From NCBI RefSeq assembly GCF_013035425.1, contig NZ_WQHX01000003.1, positions 75,001 through 139,000 on the forward strand: 64,000 nucleotides of DNA, read 5' to 3'. Each line of letters starts with the position of its first letter. Position 1 is the first letter of the stretch. Shown here one piece after another: positions 19,362-28,440 of this stretch. Below the pieces are notes generated by a model. That model was not told where the DNA came from, searched no databases, and saw only the letters and a list, made by a program, of their open reading frames with translations. The DNA is from Ruegeria arenilitoris. GTDB taxonomy: Bacteria > Pseudomonadota > Alphaproteobacteria > Rhodobacterales > Rhodobacteraceae. The position numbers and the translations under genes are program-made.

Positions 19362-19446
19362 GGCGTATCCTTTGAATTTTGGAAGAGCCTACACAAGAAC
19401 GGCACGCTGTCACTTCGTTGTTGTCACACAGTGTCTGTGCGCGCGG

Positions 19447-20085
19447 TCAGGTCGGCGCATTCGCGTCAGGATACGCTGCTGCAAAAGCCGGAAGATTGCC
19501 GCAAGCTGCCTCAACTGACAAAAGTTTAGGCATATCAGACAGATCGACTTGCCAACGCCTGGCATTGTAAATCTGCGGCACAAGGCAAATGTCGGCAAGT
19601 CCTGGCGTTGAGCCGGTGCAATAAGGTGCCTGTTTAAAACCGCTCAACAATGCCTCAAACGCCAGCAGACCGGGGCGAATGAAATGGCGCATCCAGCTTC
19701 CGGGCATGTCGTCGGCGCCGTCACTCAGTTCAGTGGCATGTCGGGCGACGGAAAGGTTGCAGACTGGATGAATATCGACGGCGATACTGTAAGCTAAAGC
19801 TTGAGCCGCAGCCCGTTCTGCTGGTTCATTTGGCAGAAGGTTCAAGTTTCGCGTCCGGTCCAGATAATCGAGAATAGCGAGTGACTGTGTAAGGCGCAGA
19901 CCATCAATATCTAGAACCGGAACCAGCCCCTGCGGGTTTCGGGACAAATGCGAAGCCTCCCGGTGTGCGCCCTTAACCAAGTCGATAACTTCCGAGCGAT
20001 AGCTGATTTCGGCCATATTCAGCGCGATCCGTACCCGGTAGCTGGCCGAAGATCGCCAGTAGTCATAAAGTATTACATCCGACAT
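19447..20085 (-). CDS. maiA: Maleylacetoacetate isomerase (zeta-class GST)
   Basis: This 212-residue glutathione-transferase-fold protein has the zeta-class N-terminal motif S-S-A-S-Y-R-V-R-I-A-L (about 12-22), the N-P-Q-G-L-V-P-V-L substrate-side loop, and Q-S-L-A-I-L-D-Y-L. It isomerises maleylacetoacetate to fumarylacetoacetate with glutathione, the step between HmgA and FahA, both encoded in the same cluster. The usual S-S-C-S motif has Ala at the Cys position; the catalytic serine is kept. Confidence 0.9.
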   Translation of the reverse strand: MSDVILYDYWRSSASYRVRIALNMAEISYRSEVIDLVKGAHREASHLSRNPQGLVPVLDIDGLRLTQSLAILDYLDRTRNLNLLPNEPAERAAAQALAYSIAVDIHPVCNLSVARHATELSDGADDMPGSWMRHFIRPGLLAFEALLSGFKQAPYCTGSTPGLADICLVPQIYNARRWQVDLSDMPKLLSVEAACGNLPAFAAAYPDANAPT

Positions 20086-20146
20086 TTGAGCCTCTGGCTA
20101 TCTTGGGTCATTGGCGGCAATGACGGCTCCAACTTTTGTTTCATTT

Positions 20147-20353
20147 TTATGCAGGCTCATTCTTTTGAAGCGCAGCCGCCTTTATCGCCTGTTTCAGGAT
20201 ACTGTTGTCTCCTATGTGGTTGGCCAGAACCAAAATCAACCGAGCATTCAGAGCGTCGCTGTCCTGTCTTTCAAGCCCTTCATGGGCCTCAAGTAGATCG
20301 GCGTAAAAATCATCGGCGTGATCGAAATTCGCTGAAAGGATCAGATCGGCCAT
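20147..20353 (-). CDS. Small DUF2783-type protein, candidate hydroxylase partner
   Basis: This 68-residue acidic, helical protein has a start M-A-D-L-I-L-S-A-N-F-D and a core L-L-E-A-H-E-G-L. It looks like the small DUF2783 family. It begins 5 bases after the stop of the flavin hydroxylase, so the two are co-translated. In Pseudomonas, 3-hydroxyphenylacetate 6-hydroxylase is a large flavoprotein (MhaA) plus a small coupling protein (MhaB) of similar size. This gene is proposed as the MhaB counterpart by size and position only. Confidence 0.7.
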   Translation of the reverse strand: MADLILSANFDHADDFYADLLEAHEGLERQDSDALNARLILVLANHIGDNSILKQAIKAAALQKNEPA

Positions 20354-20358
20354 GATTA

Positions 20359-21969
20359 TTACTCCTTACCCGTGGCGCGGTGCATCGCGTGCCGGAATGC
20401 GTTTTCTTCAAATGTATCGCGTCTGGCGGCGACGTGCTGATCGGGTCGGATCAAGTAAACCGCACTGGTCGCGTCACCTAGATAACGGCGTTTCAATGCC
20501 AGCGTTGGGTCGTCCTTTATTGACAATGCAAGTCTTGGGACAGGCACGCCGTCCACTTCAAAGTCATCCGGTGCGTCTGCATCTATGGTCAGTAAAGTGA
20601 ATCGATTGGCCAATTTGGGCAACAGATAGGTGTCACCCAGCGGCGCGTCGGGGCAGGGCGATCCCGGTCGGGTGCTTGCCGGACCGTTCAGCCCATCTGC
20701 CGAGTTCAAAGGCGAGCCGTCATAGGTACAAGGCGTGCTCAAGCGACCGGAGTTGACCATCGGACGCGCAAAATCATAATGCTCGCTAAGGTCCAGAACG
20801 GCGTCGCGCAATATGCGGGACATTGGTGACTTGGGCGTGATGAAATCCGTCGAACGGGTGGAATTCAGAATGTTTTCGTCAGCTCCGAGGATCCGTTCGA
20901 GATCATAGCTGTCCAACAAGGATTCCGGCGCGCTTCCGTCCAGCACCATTTTCAGCTTCCAGCACAGGTTATCAGTGTCCTGCAAACCGGAATTGGCTCC
21001 GCGCGCTCCAAATGGGCTGACCTGGTGCGCGCTGTCACCGGCAAAAATCACACGTCCATGGCGAAATTGCTCCATGCGGCGACATTGGAAAGTATAGATA
21101 CTGACCCATTCCAGTTCGAATTTAACATCCTCGCCCAACATGGCCTTGAGACGCGGGATCACATTCTCGGGGCGTTTTTCCTTTTCTTTATCGATATCCC
21201 ACCCCAGTTGCAGGTCGATCCGCCAGACACCATCAGGTTGTTTGTGCAGCAACGCCGACTGGCCCCTGTTGAACGGAGGGTCAAACCAGAACCAGCGTTC
21301 CGACGGAAAATCGGCATCCATCACGACATCGGCAATCAGAAAGTTATCCTCGAACACACGCCCAACGAAATCTTCGCCCAACATGGTTCGCATTGGAGAA
21401 GCCGCGCCGTCGCAGGCGATTACCCAATCGGCTTCGACGGTGTAAGACCCCTCGGGCGTATCCACCTCAAGCCGGACGTGATCAGGATGGGTTCCGACTG
21501 CTTCAACCTTATTGCGACCGCGGATTTCTATTGGTGCACCTTCGGATTGCAGCTCGCGGACACGGTCGACCAAAAACTGCTCCAGATAGTATTGTTGAAG
21601 GTTGATGAACGCCGGTCTTTGATCTCCTTTTTCGGGTTGCAGATCAAATTCATAGACTTGCCGGTCGTCAAAAAAGACCTTTCCCTTGTTCCACAAAACG
21701 CCCTTATCGACCATGGCCTGCCCACAGCCCAACCGATCAAGGATTTCTAACGGGCGTTTGGCAAAGCAAATGGCGCGACTGCCAAAACTGACCTTGTCAT
21801 TATCATCCAGCACGATAACTTCGACACCCTGCTGGGCCAGATCGATGGCTGCCGCCAGCCCAACGGGGCCAGCGCCGACAACAATGATCTTGTGGCGGAC
21901 CGGTATCGGCGCCGCCTGGTCCGGGTTGGATTGATAGGCATACAGCGGAACTTCGAATACCTTGTTCAC
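20359..21969 (-). CDS. Class A FAD monooxygenase, candidate 3-hydroxyphenylacetate 6-hydroxylase
   Basis: This 536-residue aromatic hydroxylase of the PHBH/MhpA type has the FAD fingerprint G-A-G-P-V-G (about 33-38), the D-G motif C-D-G-A-A-S-P-M-R and the second FAD motif G-R-V-I-F-A-G-D-S-A-H. The C-terminal thioredoxin-like tail of the group is present. Placement inside a homogentisate cluster, with a tiny co-translated partner, suggests that it makes homogentisate from a hydroxyphenylacetate. 3-(3-hydroxyphenyl)propionate or another phenol could be the real substrate. Confidence 0.82.
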   Translation of the reverse strand: MNKVFEVPLYAYQSNPDQAAPIPVRHKIIVVGAGPVGLAAAIDLAQQGVEVIVLDDNDKVSFGSRAICFAKRPLEILDRLGCGQAMVDKGVLWNKGKVFFDDRQVYEFDLQPEKGDQRPAFINLQQYYLEQFLVDRVRELQSEGAPIEIRGRNKVEAVGTHPDHVRLEVDTPEGSYTVEADWVIACDGAASPMRTMLGEDFVGRVFEDNFLIADVVMDADFPSERWFWFDPPFNRGQSALLHKQPDGVWRIDLQLGWDIDKEKEKRPENVIPRLKAMLGEDVKFELEWVSIYTFQCRRMEQFRHGRVIFAGDSAHQVSPFGARGANSGLQDTDNLCWKLKMVLDGSAPESLLDSYDLERILGADENILNSTRSTDFITPKSPMSRILRDAVLDLSEHYDFARPMVNSGRLSTPCTYDGSPLNSADGLNGPASTRPGSPCPDAPLGDTYLLPKLANRFTLLTIDADAPDDFEVDGVPVPRLALSIKDDPTLALKRRYLGDATSAVYLIRPDQHVAARRDTFEENAFRHAMHRATGKE

Positions 21970-22104
21970 AGTTGCTCTCCCCTTCCGTGGCTCAGAGGGC
22001 GTTCGACGAAAGCGCCCCGCGCAATTTGGTTGTAGGATTTGGCTTATCGTCTCATTATCCGTAACGACCCGACACGATCTGGATCAAGTTCAGGCCGGGA
22101 TTTA

Positions 22105-23055
22105 TTAACCTTGCAAAGCCTCCCACATTTCAAGATCTCGCTGGGCAGTCCAGATACGAGGGGTGTCGATCCCGCGAGCTTCGTCATAGGCACGGGCTAC
22201 GTTAAACGGAAGGCAGTGCTCGTATATTGCATAGTTTGAAAATTTTGGGTCGCATTCAGCACGAACTGCGTCCCATGCTTCTTTCAAAGTGCCACCGCGT
22301 GCAGCAACCTTGGCGGCAGGTCGGTAGGTGCTGTCAACGAAATCGCGGGTGTTTTCGATGGCGGCGTTGACCATGTCCTTACCGACCAGCGCATCGCCCC
22401 GTCCTGGTGCAATCGCATCCACGTCGAACCACTTTATCTCATCCAACGTGTCACCCCAGTCACCGAAATGCCCGTCGCCGCAGTAGCAAGCAGAGTGATA
22501 TTCAACGATGTCGCCAGTGAACATCACGTTCTGATCGGGCACGTGGATAACAATATCTCCAGCAGTATGAGCGCGGCCCAGATGCATTAAATCGACTCGT
22601 CGATTGCCCAGATAGATTGTCATGGTGTCGCTGAACGTGGTGGTTGGCCAGGTTAGCCCGGGAATGCTTTCATGACCTTCGAACAGGCGTGGGAAACGCT
22701 GGAATTCGCTGTCCCAGTCTTCTTGGCCGCGTTCCACAACCATGGCGCGGGCCATGTCCGACATTACAATCTGTTGCGCATTAAAGGCGCTTGCACCAAG
22801 GACGCGTACAGCATGGTAATGGGTAAGCGTCACATGGGTGATCGGTTTGTCGGTAACCGAACGCACGCATTCGATAACTTTGTTCGCAAGTCTGGGTGTC
22901 GCCTGCGCTTCGACGATCATAACACTGTCGTCCCCGATGATCACACCTGAATTCGGGTCTCCTTCGGCTGTAAAAGCATACAGCCCGTCGCCAACTTCGG
23001 TGAAAGAGATTTTCTTTTCGGACATGTCCCCCTGGGACGCGAATGCTTTGGCCAT
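22105..23055 (-). CDS. Metallo-beta-lactamase-fold hydrolase with altered metal motif
   Basis: This 316-residue MBL-fold protein keeps T-H-Y-H (78-81), the later G-R-A-H-T-A-G-D and M-F-T-G-D motifs, but the classical H-x-H-x-D-H reads H-Y-H-A-V-R, so the Asp-His pair of the second metal site is missing. It may therefore bind one metal. The ATG at 23055 has an AAGGAA site and lies 10 bases after the fahA stop; the longer frame from 23139 overlaps fahA and is rejected. The role in the homogentisate cluster is unknown; hydrolysis of a thioester or lactone by-product is a guess. Confidence 0.82.
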   Translation of the reverse strand: MAKAFASQGDMSEKKISFTEVGDGLYAFTAEGDPNSGVIIGDDSVMIVEAQATPRLANKVIECVRSVTDKPITHVTLTHYHAVRVLGASAFNAQQIVMSDMARAMVVERGQEDWDSEFQRFPRLFEGHESIPGLTWPTTTFSDTMTIYLGNRRVDLMHLGRAHTAGDIVIHVPDQNVMFTGDIVEYHSACYCGDGHFGDWGDTLDEIKWFDVDAIAPGRGDALVGKDMVNAAIENTRDFVDSTYRPAAKVAARGGTLKEAWDAVRAECDPKFSNYAIYEHCLPFNVARAYDEARGIDTPRIWTAQRDLEMWEALQG

Positions 23056-23065
23056 GGTGGGTTCC

Positions 23066-24322
23066 TTATCGTGCGTAGGGGTTTTCAAGGGCAGGCAAAA
23101 CGGTACCAACGCAGTCGCCAAATCCGACGGTATAGCCATCCCCTTTGGCTGCGCCTTTCAGGGTCAGGGTGTCGCCGTCTTCGATGAAATTACGCGTTTC
23201 GCCAGTTGCAAGTGTCATCGGTTCCTTCCCACCCCAGCTGAGTTCCAGAAGGGAACCCCGCTCGGGTTTGGACGCACCGGAGATCGTTCCAGATCCTAGA
23301 AGATCACCCACATTCATTGGACAGCCTGACGTCGTGTGGTGCGCCAGTTGTTGAGCGGCCGAATAGTACATCTGGTTATAGTTAGTCCGAGCAATTGTGG
23401 TTTCTGGTTTGCCTTCAGGGGCAATCGTTACCTCTAGATCGATGTCATAAAGCATGGGCCCACAATCTTTCAGGTGATCCAGCAACTCGAACTCACGTTC
23501 TGGCGTGTCGCAACGGAACGGTTCAAGGGCGGGTTTGGTCACGATCCAAGGGCTAATCGAAGTGGCGGTGGCCTTCGCTTGAAACGGCCCAAGCGGCTGA
23601 TATTCCCACGCCTGAATGTCGCGGGCTGACCAATCATTAAGCAGAACATAACCAAAAATATGATCGTCGGCTTCTTGCACCGATATCGGACCGTCTGAAG
23701 GTGTGCCAACGATCGCTCCCATCTCGAGCTCGATGTCAAAGCGCCGACACGGAAGGAATGCGGGCTTGTCATGGTCTGGTGACTTCAATTGCCCCCAAGG
23801 ACGACGGATATCTGTGCCAGAGACTACTACTGATGATGCGCGCCCATTGTAGCCGATTGGTATGTGCAGCCAATTCGGGGGCAGGGCGTTTTCCGGACCA
23901 CGAAACATGGTGCCGACGTTAAAAGCGTGATTTCTGCCCGCATAGAAATCAGTATATTCGCTAACTGCGAATGGCATATGCATCTCGACGTCGGCCTGTG
24001 GAACAAGCAACGTCTCAACACGTTCCTGTTCTACTGATCCTTCTGCCAACAGCTCAGTCAGGCGCTCGCGAAGGGCGGCCCAGACGGCCGGACCTTGTTC
24101 CATTAGCGGGTTCCAAAAGGGAAGATCGAAGAGCGGTTCATCGGAAAGGGAAATTATCCCCCTTGCTTCGGCTTCTGTTACGTTTAGGATCAGGTCGCCG
24201 ATCGCAACCCCACACTTTGGTTCATCGTCTTTAATCGAAAACACGCCATAGGGCAGGTTATTCAGTGGAAACGGGTGTTTTGCGTCATTGGCAGATGTCA
24301 CCCAAGAGAATTTCAATGGCAT
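23066..24322 (-). CDS. fahA: Fumarylacetoacetase
   Basis: This 418-residue enzyme has the two-domain FAH layout. Metal and catalytic motifs can be seen: Y-T-D-F-Y-A-G-R-N-H-A (Asp and His), F-D-I-E-L-E-M (paired Glu), L-N-D-W-S-A-R-D-I-Q-A-W-E-Y (Asp) and the lysine in F-Q-A-K. It splits fumarylacetoacetate to fumarate and acetoacetate, the last step of tyrosine/homogentisate breakdown. It sits between the LysE gene (46 bases upstream) and the MBL-fold gene (10 bases downstream) in one transcription unit. Confidence 0.94.
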   Translation of the reverse strand: MPLKFSWVTSANDAKHPFPLNNLPYGVFSIKDDEPKCGVAIGDLILNVTEAEARGIISLSDEPLFDLPFWNPLMEQGPAVWAALRERLTELLAEGSVEQERVETLLVPQADVEMHMPFAVSEYTDFYAGRNHAFNVGTMFRGPENALPPNWLHIPIGYNGRASSVVVSGTDIRRPWGQLKSPDHDKPAFLPCRRFDIELEMGAIVGTPSDGPISVQEADDHIFGYVLLNDWSARDIQAWEYQPLGPFQAKATATSISPWIVTKPALEPFRCDTPEREFELLDHLKDCGPMLYDIDLEVTIAPEGKPETTIARTNYNQMYYSAAQQLAHHTTSGCPMNVGDLLGSGTISGASKPERGSLLELSWGGKEPMTLATGETRNFIEDGDTLTLKGAAKGDGYTVGFGDCVGTVLPALENPYAR

Positions 24323-24367
24323 GTTTCGTCCTTAGTTGTCGCGCGGACAGGCGTTTCGCCTGCGGGT

Positions 24368-24991
24368 TTACGAACCGGGGCGGATGGATTTCAGCCCAAG
24401 CAAAATAGCAGCCGCAATCATGAAACTTCCACCGATCCGGTCCAGCCATAACCTGGCCGGACCTTTAAGGCGCTTGGCCAGCCAACTTGCACTGCCGCCG
24501 TAGACGGTAAGAAACATGGCATCCAAGATCAGGTATGTGGCGGATAGGATAGCAAATTGTGACCAAAAGGGCAGAGCACTATCGATGAACAGGGGAAATA
24601 ACGCGGCAAAAAACACCACTGCCTTAGGGTTGGCTGCTGAGGTAATAAAACCTTGCAACCACAAAGATTTGCGACTGGCGAGCGCGGCTATTTGCATTGC
24701 CTTGCGTTCGGCTCTCAGGATCGTTCGCACACTAAGAAAGATTAAATAAGCGACACCTAACCACTTGATCACCGTCAATGCGCTGCCGGATGCAGCAATC
24801 AACGCTGCCAGTCCAAGGCCGGCCGCCAACATCTGCAAAAAGTTGGCCGTTAAATCCCCCGCAGCAGTGAATATTCCGCGTCCAAGACCATTGACAGCAC
24901 AATTCGACAGCATCAGCAATTGGCTGGGGCCGGGCGTGCTCATCAATAGCAGGACGGTCGCGACATAAGTGATCCAGATATCAAAGCCCAT
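24368..24991 (-). CDS. LysE/RhtB-family exporter
   Basis: This 207-residue membrane protein has about six hydrophobic segments and the family start with T-P-G-P-S-Q-L (about 20-26). Relatives export amino acids such as lysine, homoserine or threonine. It starts 5 bases after the hmgA stop, so it is co-transcribed with the homogentisate genes. It might relieve amino-acid or pathway-intermediate load; the cargo cannot be predicted. Confidence 0.88.
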   Translation of the reverse strand: MGFDIWITYVATVLLLMSTPGPSQLLMLSNCAVNGLGRGIFTAAGDLTANFLQMLAAGLGLAALIAASGSALTVIKWLGVAYLIFLSVRTILRAERKAMQIAALASRKSLWLQGFITSAANPKAVVFFAALFPLFIDSALPFWSQFAILSATYLILDAMFLTVYGGSASWLAKRLKGPARLWLDRIGGSFMIAAAILLGLKSIRPGS

Positions 24992-24996
24992 ATCGG

Positions 24997-26352
24997 CTAT
25001 TTCTTTCCTGGGGTACCATCAAACTTCTTTTCGATATCCGTCCAACAATCAATGTAGTCATCTTGCATCGGCGCTTCGTTCGCCGCAAACGCCGTCAGAT
25101 GTTGCGGGAAACGTGTCTCGAACATGAATGACATAGTGTTATCCAGCTTGTCAGGTCCCAAGTTGGAATTCGAAGCTTTTTCAAAAGCTTCTTTGTCCGG
25201 CCCATGTGGTAGCATCATATTGTGCAAGCTCATGCCACCGGGGACAAAACCCTGAGGTTTGGCATCATATTGGCCGTAGATGTTACCCATTAACTCGGAC
25301 ATGATGTTCTTGTGATACCAAGGCGGACGGAAGGTATCTTCCATCACCATCCAGCGTTCCCGGAACAGAACAAAGTCGATATTTGCGGTGCCGGGTTGCC
25401 CGGACGGGGCGGTCAATACGGTAAAGATCGAAGGGTCCGGGTGATCGAAAAGGATGGCTCCGACAGGGCAATAATTTCGAAGATCATATTTGTACGGCGC
25501 GTAATTTCCGTGCCATGCAACGACATCCAAAGGACTATGACCGATTTTGGTGGTGTGGAATTGACCACACCATTTAATCGTGACGGCTGAAGGCGCATCG
25601 CGGTCTTCAAAAGCTGCGACAGGTGCCTTGAAGTCGCGCGGATTGGCCATGCAATTGGCGCCAATTGGTCCTCGCCCAGGCAATTCGAATTTTTGTCCGT
25701 AATTTTCGCAAACGAATCCGCGCGCCGGACCCTCTAAAACTTCGACACGGTACAACAGTCCACGCGGAAGAATAGCAATTTCCTTTGGCTCGAGATCAAT
25801 GACTCCTAATTCTGTCGCAAATCGAAGACGGCCTTCCTGTGGTACAACCAACAGTTCGGAATCGGCGGAAAAGAAATAATCGTCCACCATCGATTCGGTA
25901 ACCAAGTAAATGTGGCTTGCCATGCCAACTTGAGTGTTCACGTCGCCTGCGGTGGTCATTGTGCGCATGCCTGTCAGCCAAGTCAGCCCAACAGCAGAAT
26001 GGGGTACAGGGTCCCAACGATATTGACCAAGGCTGATCACATCTGGGTCGACATTTGGTGCCGATTTCCAATAGGGAAGATTGATCTTCTCGTATCGGTG
26101 CGAGTGCTTTACCGAAGGGCGGATACGGTAACACCATGTCCGCTCTGGGTGTTGGACGGTGAAGGCAGTTCCGCTCAACTGCTCACCATACAGGCCATAA
26201 TTGCATCTTTGCGGGCTGTTCATCCCTTGTGGCAAAGCATCTGGCAGAGCTTCGGTTTCAAAATCGTTGCCAAAGCCGGGCATGTATCCGGCGTGGGTTC
26301 CAACAGGCGTCGCAGCCTGGGTCAAATGATGCGGATCAGTGGGGCGATTCAT
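24997..26352 (-). CDS. hmgA: Homogentisate 1,2-dioxygenase
   Basis: This 451-residue enzyme has clear family identity. The Fe ligands are in W-Y-H-K-N-I-M-S-E (His and Glu six apart) and [11 protein letters not shown] (the second His). [10 protein letters not shown] is at the N-terminus. It opens the homogentisate ring to maleylacetoacetate. It is the first gene of the cluster, divergent from the MarR gene, with an inverted repeat between the two starts that is probably the operator. Confidence 0.96.
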   Translation of the reverse strand: MNRPTDPHHLTQAATPVGTHAGYMPGFGNDFETEALPDALPQGMNSPQRCNYGLYGEQLSGTAFTVQHPERTWCYRIRPSVKHSHRYEKINLPYWKSAPNVDPDVISLGQYRWDPVPHSAVGLTWLTGMRTMTTAGDVNTQVGMASHIYLVTESMVDDYFFSADSELLVVPQEGRLRFATELGVIDLEPKEIAILPRGLLYRVEVLEGPARGFVCENYGQKFELPGRGPIGANCMANPRDFKAPVAAFEDRDAPSAVTIKWCGQFHTTKIGHSPLDVVAWHGNYAPYKYDLRNYCPVGAILFDHPDPSIFTVLTAPSGQPGTANIDFVLFRERWMVMEDTFRPPWYHKNIMSELMGNIYGQYDAKPQGFVPGGMSLHNMMLPHGPDKEAFEKASNSNLGPDKLDNTMSFMFETRFPQHLTAFAANEAPMQDDYIDCWTDIEKKFDGTPGKK

Positions 26353-26385
26353 GGCGCGGTCCTCTCTTTCCTGCTTGTCGGATAA

Positions 26386-26403
26386 TAGTTGTTTTTGTAA
26401 CTA
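26386..26403. promoter_or_regulatory. Inverted repeat between hmgA and marR
   Basis: TAGTT (26386-26390) and AACTA (26399-26403) flank an 8-base T-rich centre. The whole intergenic gap is only 57 bases, so a dimeric MarR protein bound here would block both divergent promoters. Confidence 0.5.
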
Positions 26404-26409
26404 ACAAGG

Positions 26410-26862
26410 ATGACACACCCAAAAAACGACGAAAAAGATGAATTCGACCTTCAGAATTTTCTGCCTTTCCTGCTGAATCAGGCGGCCGAGGCAAGCTCGC
26501 TTGAGTTTCAGCAGGTTTATAAGAACCGATTTGGAATGCTGCGTACGGAATGGCGGGTGCTGTTTCACCTTGGAAATTATGGCGAAATGACAGCGCGAGA
26601 CATCGGTCAAAGAGCCAAGATTCACAAAACCAAGATCAGTCGCGCAGTACGTAAACTGGAACAACGTCGGTTTCTCAGACGAATCCGAGATGAAAATGAT
26701 CGGCGGGCCGAGCGTCTTTCGCTGACTCAAATGGGCACTTCCGCTTATCGTGAGCTGCGCTCAATCGCGCGGAATTACGACGGCAAACTAGTAGCGCAGT
26801 TCACCACTGCAGAGGCGGAATTGCTGCGCACTATGTTGCGACGTTTGGCTGGATTGGATTGA
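26410..26862 (+). CDS. MarR-family regulator of the homogentisate genes
   Basis: This 150-residue winged-helix protein has a helix-turn-helix M-T-A-R-D-I-G-Q-R-A-K-I (about 59-70) and a wing with R-D-E-N-D-R-R-A-E-R, the usual MarR salt-bridge region. It is divergent from hmgA and is probably the local repressor, released by a pathway intermediate. HmgR of Pseudomonas is IclR-type, so control here differs from that model. Confidence 0.85.
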   Translation: MTHPKNDEKDEFDLQNFLPFLLNQAAEASSLEFQQVYKNRFGMLRTEWRVLFHLGNYGEMTARDIGQRAKIHKTKISRAVRKLEQRRFLRRIRDENDRRAERLSLTQMGTSAYRELRSIARNYDGKLVAQFTTAEAELLRTMLRRLAGLD

Positions 26863-26922
26863 CCACTGGAATTTCGACGTGTTGGCCACCAGATGTGAGT
26901 CTCAATGAGGTAGGATTGAACT

Positions 26923-28152
26923 ATGGCAGCCGTAGACACCGATTCAGCGAAATCCAATGATCTCATAAATTGGCTGGTAACGCGTGGTCTGGAAGGAACC
27001 GGCGAGCATGATCTTCTGGACGGCTATTGCAGAAAATTGTTGGATCTGGATGTACCGCTTATGCGTTTTCATTCGGCGCAACCTGCTCTGCATCCGGCCT
27101 ATGGCGGCACCGGTTACAGTTGGTATCATGATCAGGGCGGAGATTTTCAGACATTCGACTATAGCGAAACCCCTAGCCAGCAATGGCGGCAAAGTCCGCT
27201 CTATGCCATACTTAATGAGGGATTGGATGCAGTTCACGAACGTTTAGTTGACCAGAACACGGCCAGTCGATTTCCGTTGATTAACGAACTGCGTGAAAAA
27301 GGCGCGACTGAGTATTATGCGACTGGAATCAATTTTGGCGCGCCCGCAAAACTCAATCAACTAGGTGAAAACCGGCGTATTGATGGGGCATTGATGTCAT
27401 GGGCGACAAATGCGCCGAAAGGGTTCCAGCCTCAAGATCTCTCTTTGATAATCAGTTCTTTGCCGCATTTGGGTCTGGCCTTGAAATCTGCTTCCAGCGC
27501 GACCGTGGCGAAGGACCTGATGAGGGTTTATCTAGGAAGTGACGCAGGTCAAAGAGTGCTTTCTGGCGAAATTAGAAGGGGTTCCTTGCAGCAGATTGAC
27601 GCTGTGGTTTGGAATTTTGATTTGGAAGGATTTACTGGCCTGTCCGAAGAGCTGCCCGGGCTTGAGATCATTGACATGTTGAATGATTATCTGGCTGTCG
27701 CGGTCGACGTCGTTCACGAATTCCACGGCAGTATCCTGAAATTCATGGGCGATGGGCTTATGGCCATTTTCGATGTGGGCGAGATCGACGCCGATGCGCG
27801 TGCGGCGCTGAACGCGACGGCTGCCCTGCAAAAAAGAATGGCGGAATTAAACACCCGACGCCTAGCAGACTCTCTGCCAGTGACTAACTTCACTCTGGCT
27901 TTGCATGCCGGAGAAATTCTTTACGGAAACATAGGCGCAGAAAGCCGGTTGGATTTCACTGTAATTGGACCGACGGTTAATCAAGCAGCTCGAATTGCCG
28001 GAATGCACCGTTCGCTGGGCCAACGGATTCTTTTGTCAGATGACGTGGCGCGCGCGGCGCAACCGTGCGAACACGATTTGGTTTCGGTAGGGCGCTACAT
28101 GTTGCGAGGCGTGGCCGAACCCAAAGAGCTTTTTACAATTCATAGGCTGTGA
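26923..28152 (+). CDS. Class III adenylate/guanylate cyclase
   Basis: This 409-residue soluble protein has an N-terminal domain (about 15-195) of the kind found in rhizobial and roseobacter cyclases (L-D-V-P-L-M-R-F-H) and a C-terminal catalytic domain (about 220-400). Both metal aspartates are present: D233 in F-D-L-E-G-F-T and D277 in K-F-M-G-D-G. N-I-G-A-E-S-R-L-D-F and V-N-Q-A-A-R complete the site. It should make cAMP, or cGMP; the choice of base cannot be settled by eye. It follows marR by 60 bases on the same strand and might be read through from it. Confidence 0.88.
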   Translation: MAAVDTDSAKSNDLINWLVTRGLEGTGEHDLLDGYCRKLLDLDVPLMRFHSAQPALHPAYGGTGYSWYHDQGGDFQTFDYSETPSQQWRQSPLYAILNEGLDAVHERLVDQNTASRFPLINELREKGATEYYATGINFGAPAKLNQLGENRRIDGALMSWATNAPKGFQPQDLSLIISSLPHLGLALKSASSATVAKDLMRVYLGSDAGQRVLSGEIRRGSLQQIDAVVWNFDLEGFTGLSEELPGLEIIDMLNDYLAVAVDVVHEFHGSILKFMGDGLMAIFDVGEIDADARAALNATAALQKRMAELNTRRLADSLPVTNFTLALHAGEILYGNIGAESRLDFTVIGPTVNQAARIAGMHRSLGQRILLSDDVARAAQPCEHDLVSVGRYMLRGVAEPKELFTIHRL

Positions 28153-28440
28153 AAAAGGGCCGCAAGCATTGAGTTGAGATGTTGAAATAATAAACGAGCG
28201 TCATTCGCTTTTCGCTGACAAGGTGTTGTTACCAAGGTTACACTGAGAGAGCGGTGTTGCGTTCGCTTCGTCAAGGGGCAAACCCCGGCGTAAAGTGATT
28301 TCTTTTCAATACAAAGGCAGTGTCAGATATGCCTTCGATCGCACCAATAGGCTTCCTGACTGTTAAGAAGCTAAACGCAAACTATTCCCCCTACTGTAGA
28401 AAGTGATCGGACCTTGCCGCAACTCAGCCGTGTGCGTTAA

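Noticed and set aside
21025..21750. A 241-codon plus-strand frame
   Set aside because: It is the antisense shadow of the flavin hydroxylase, which has full FAD motifs on the other strand.
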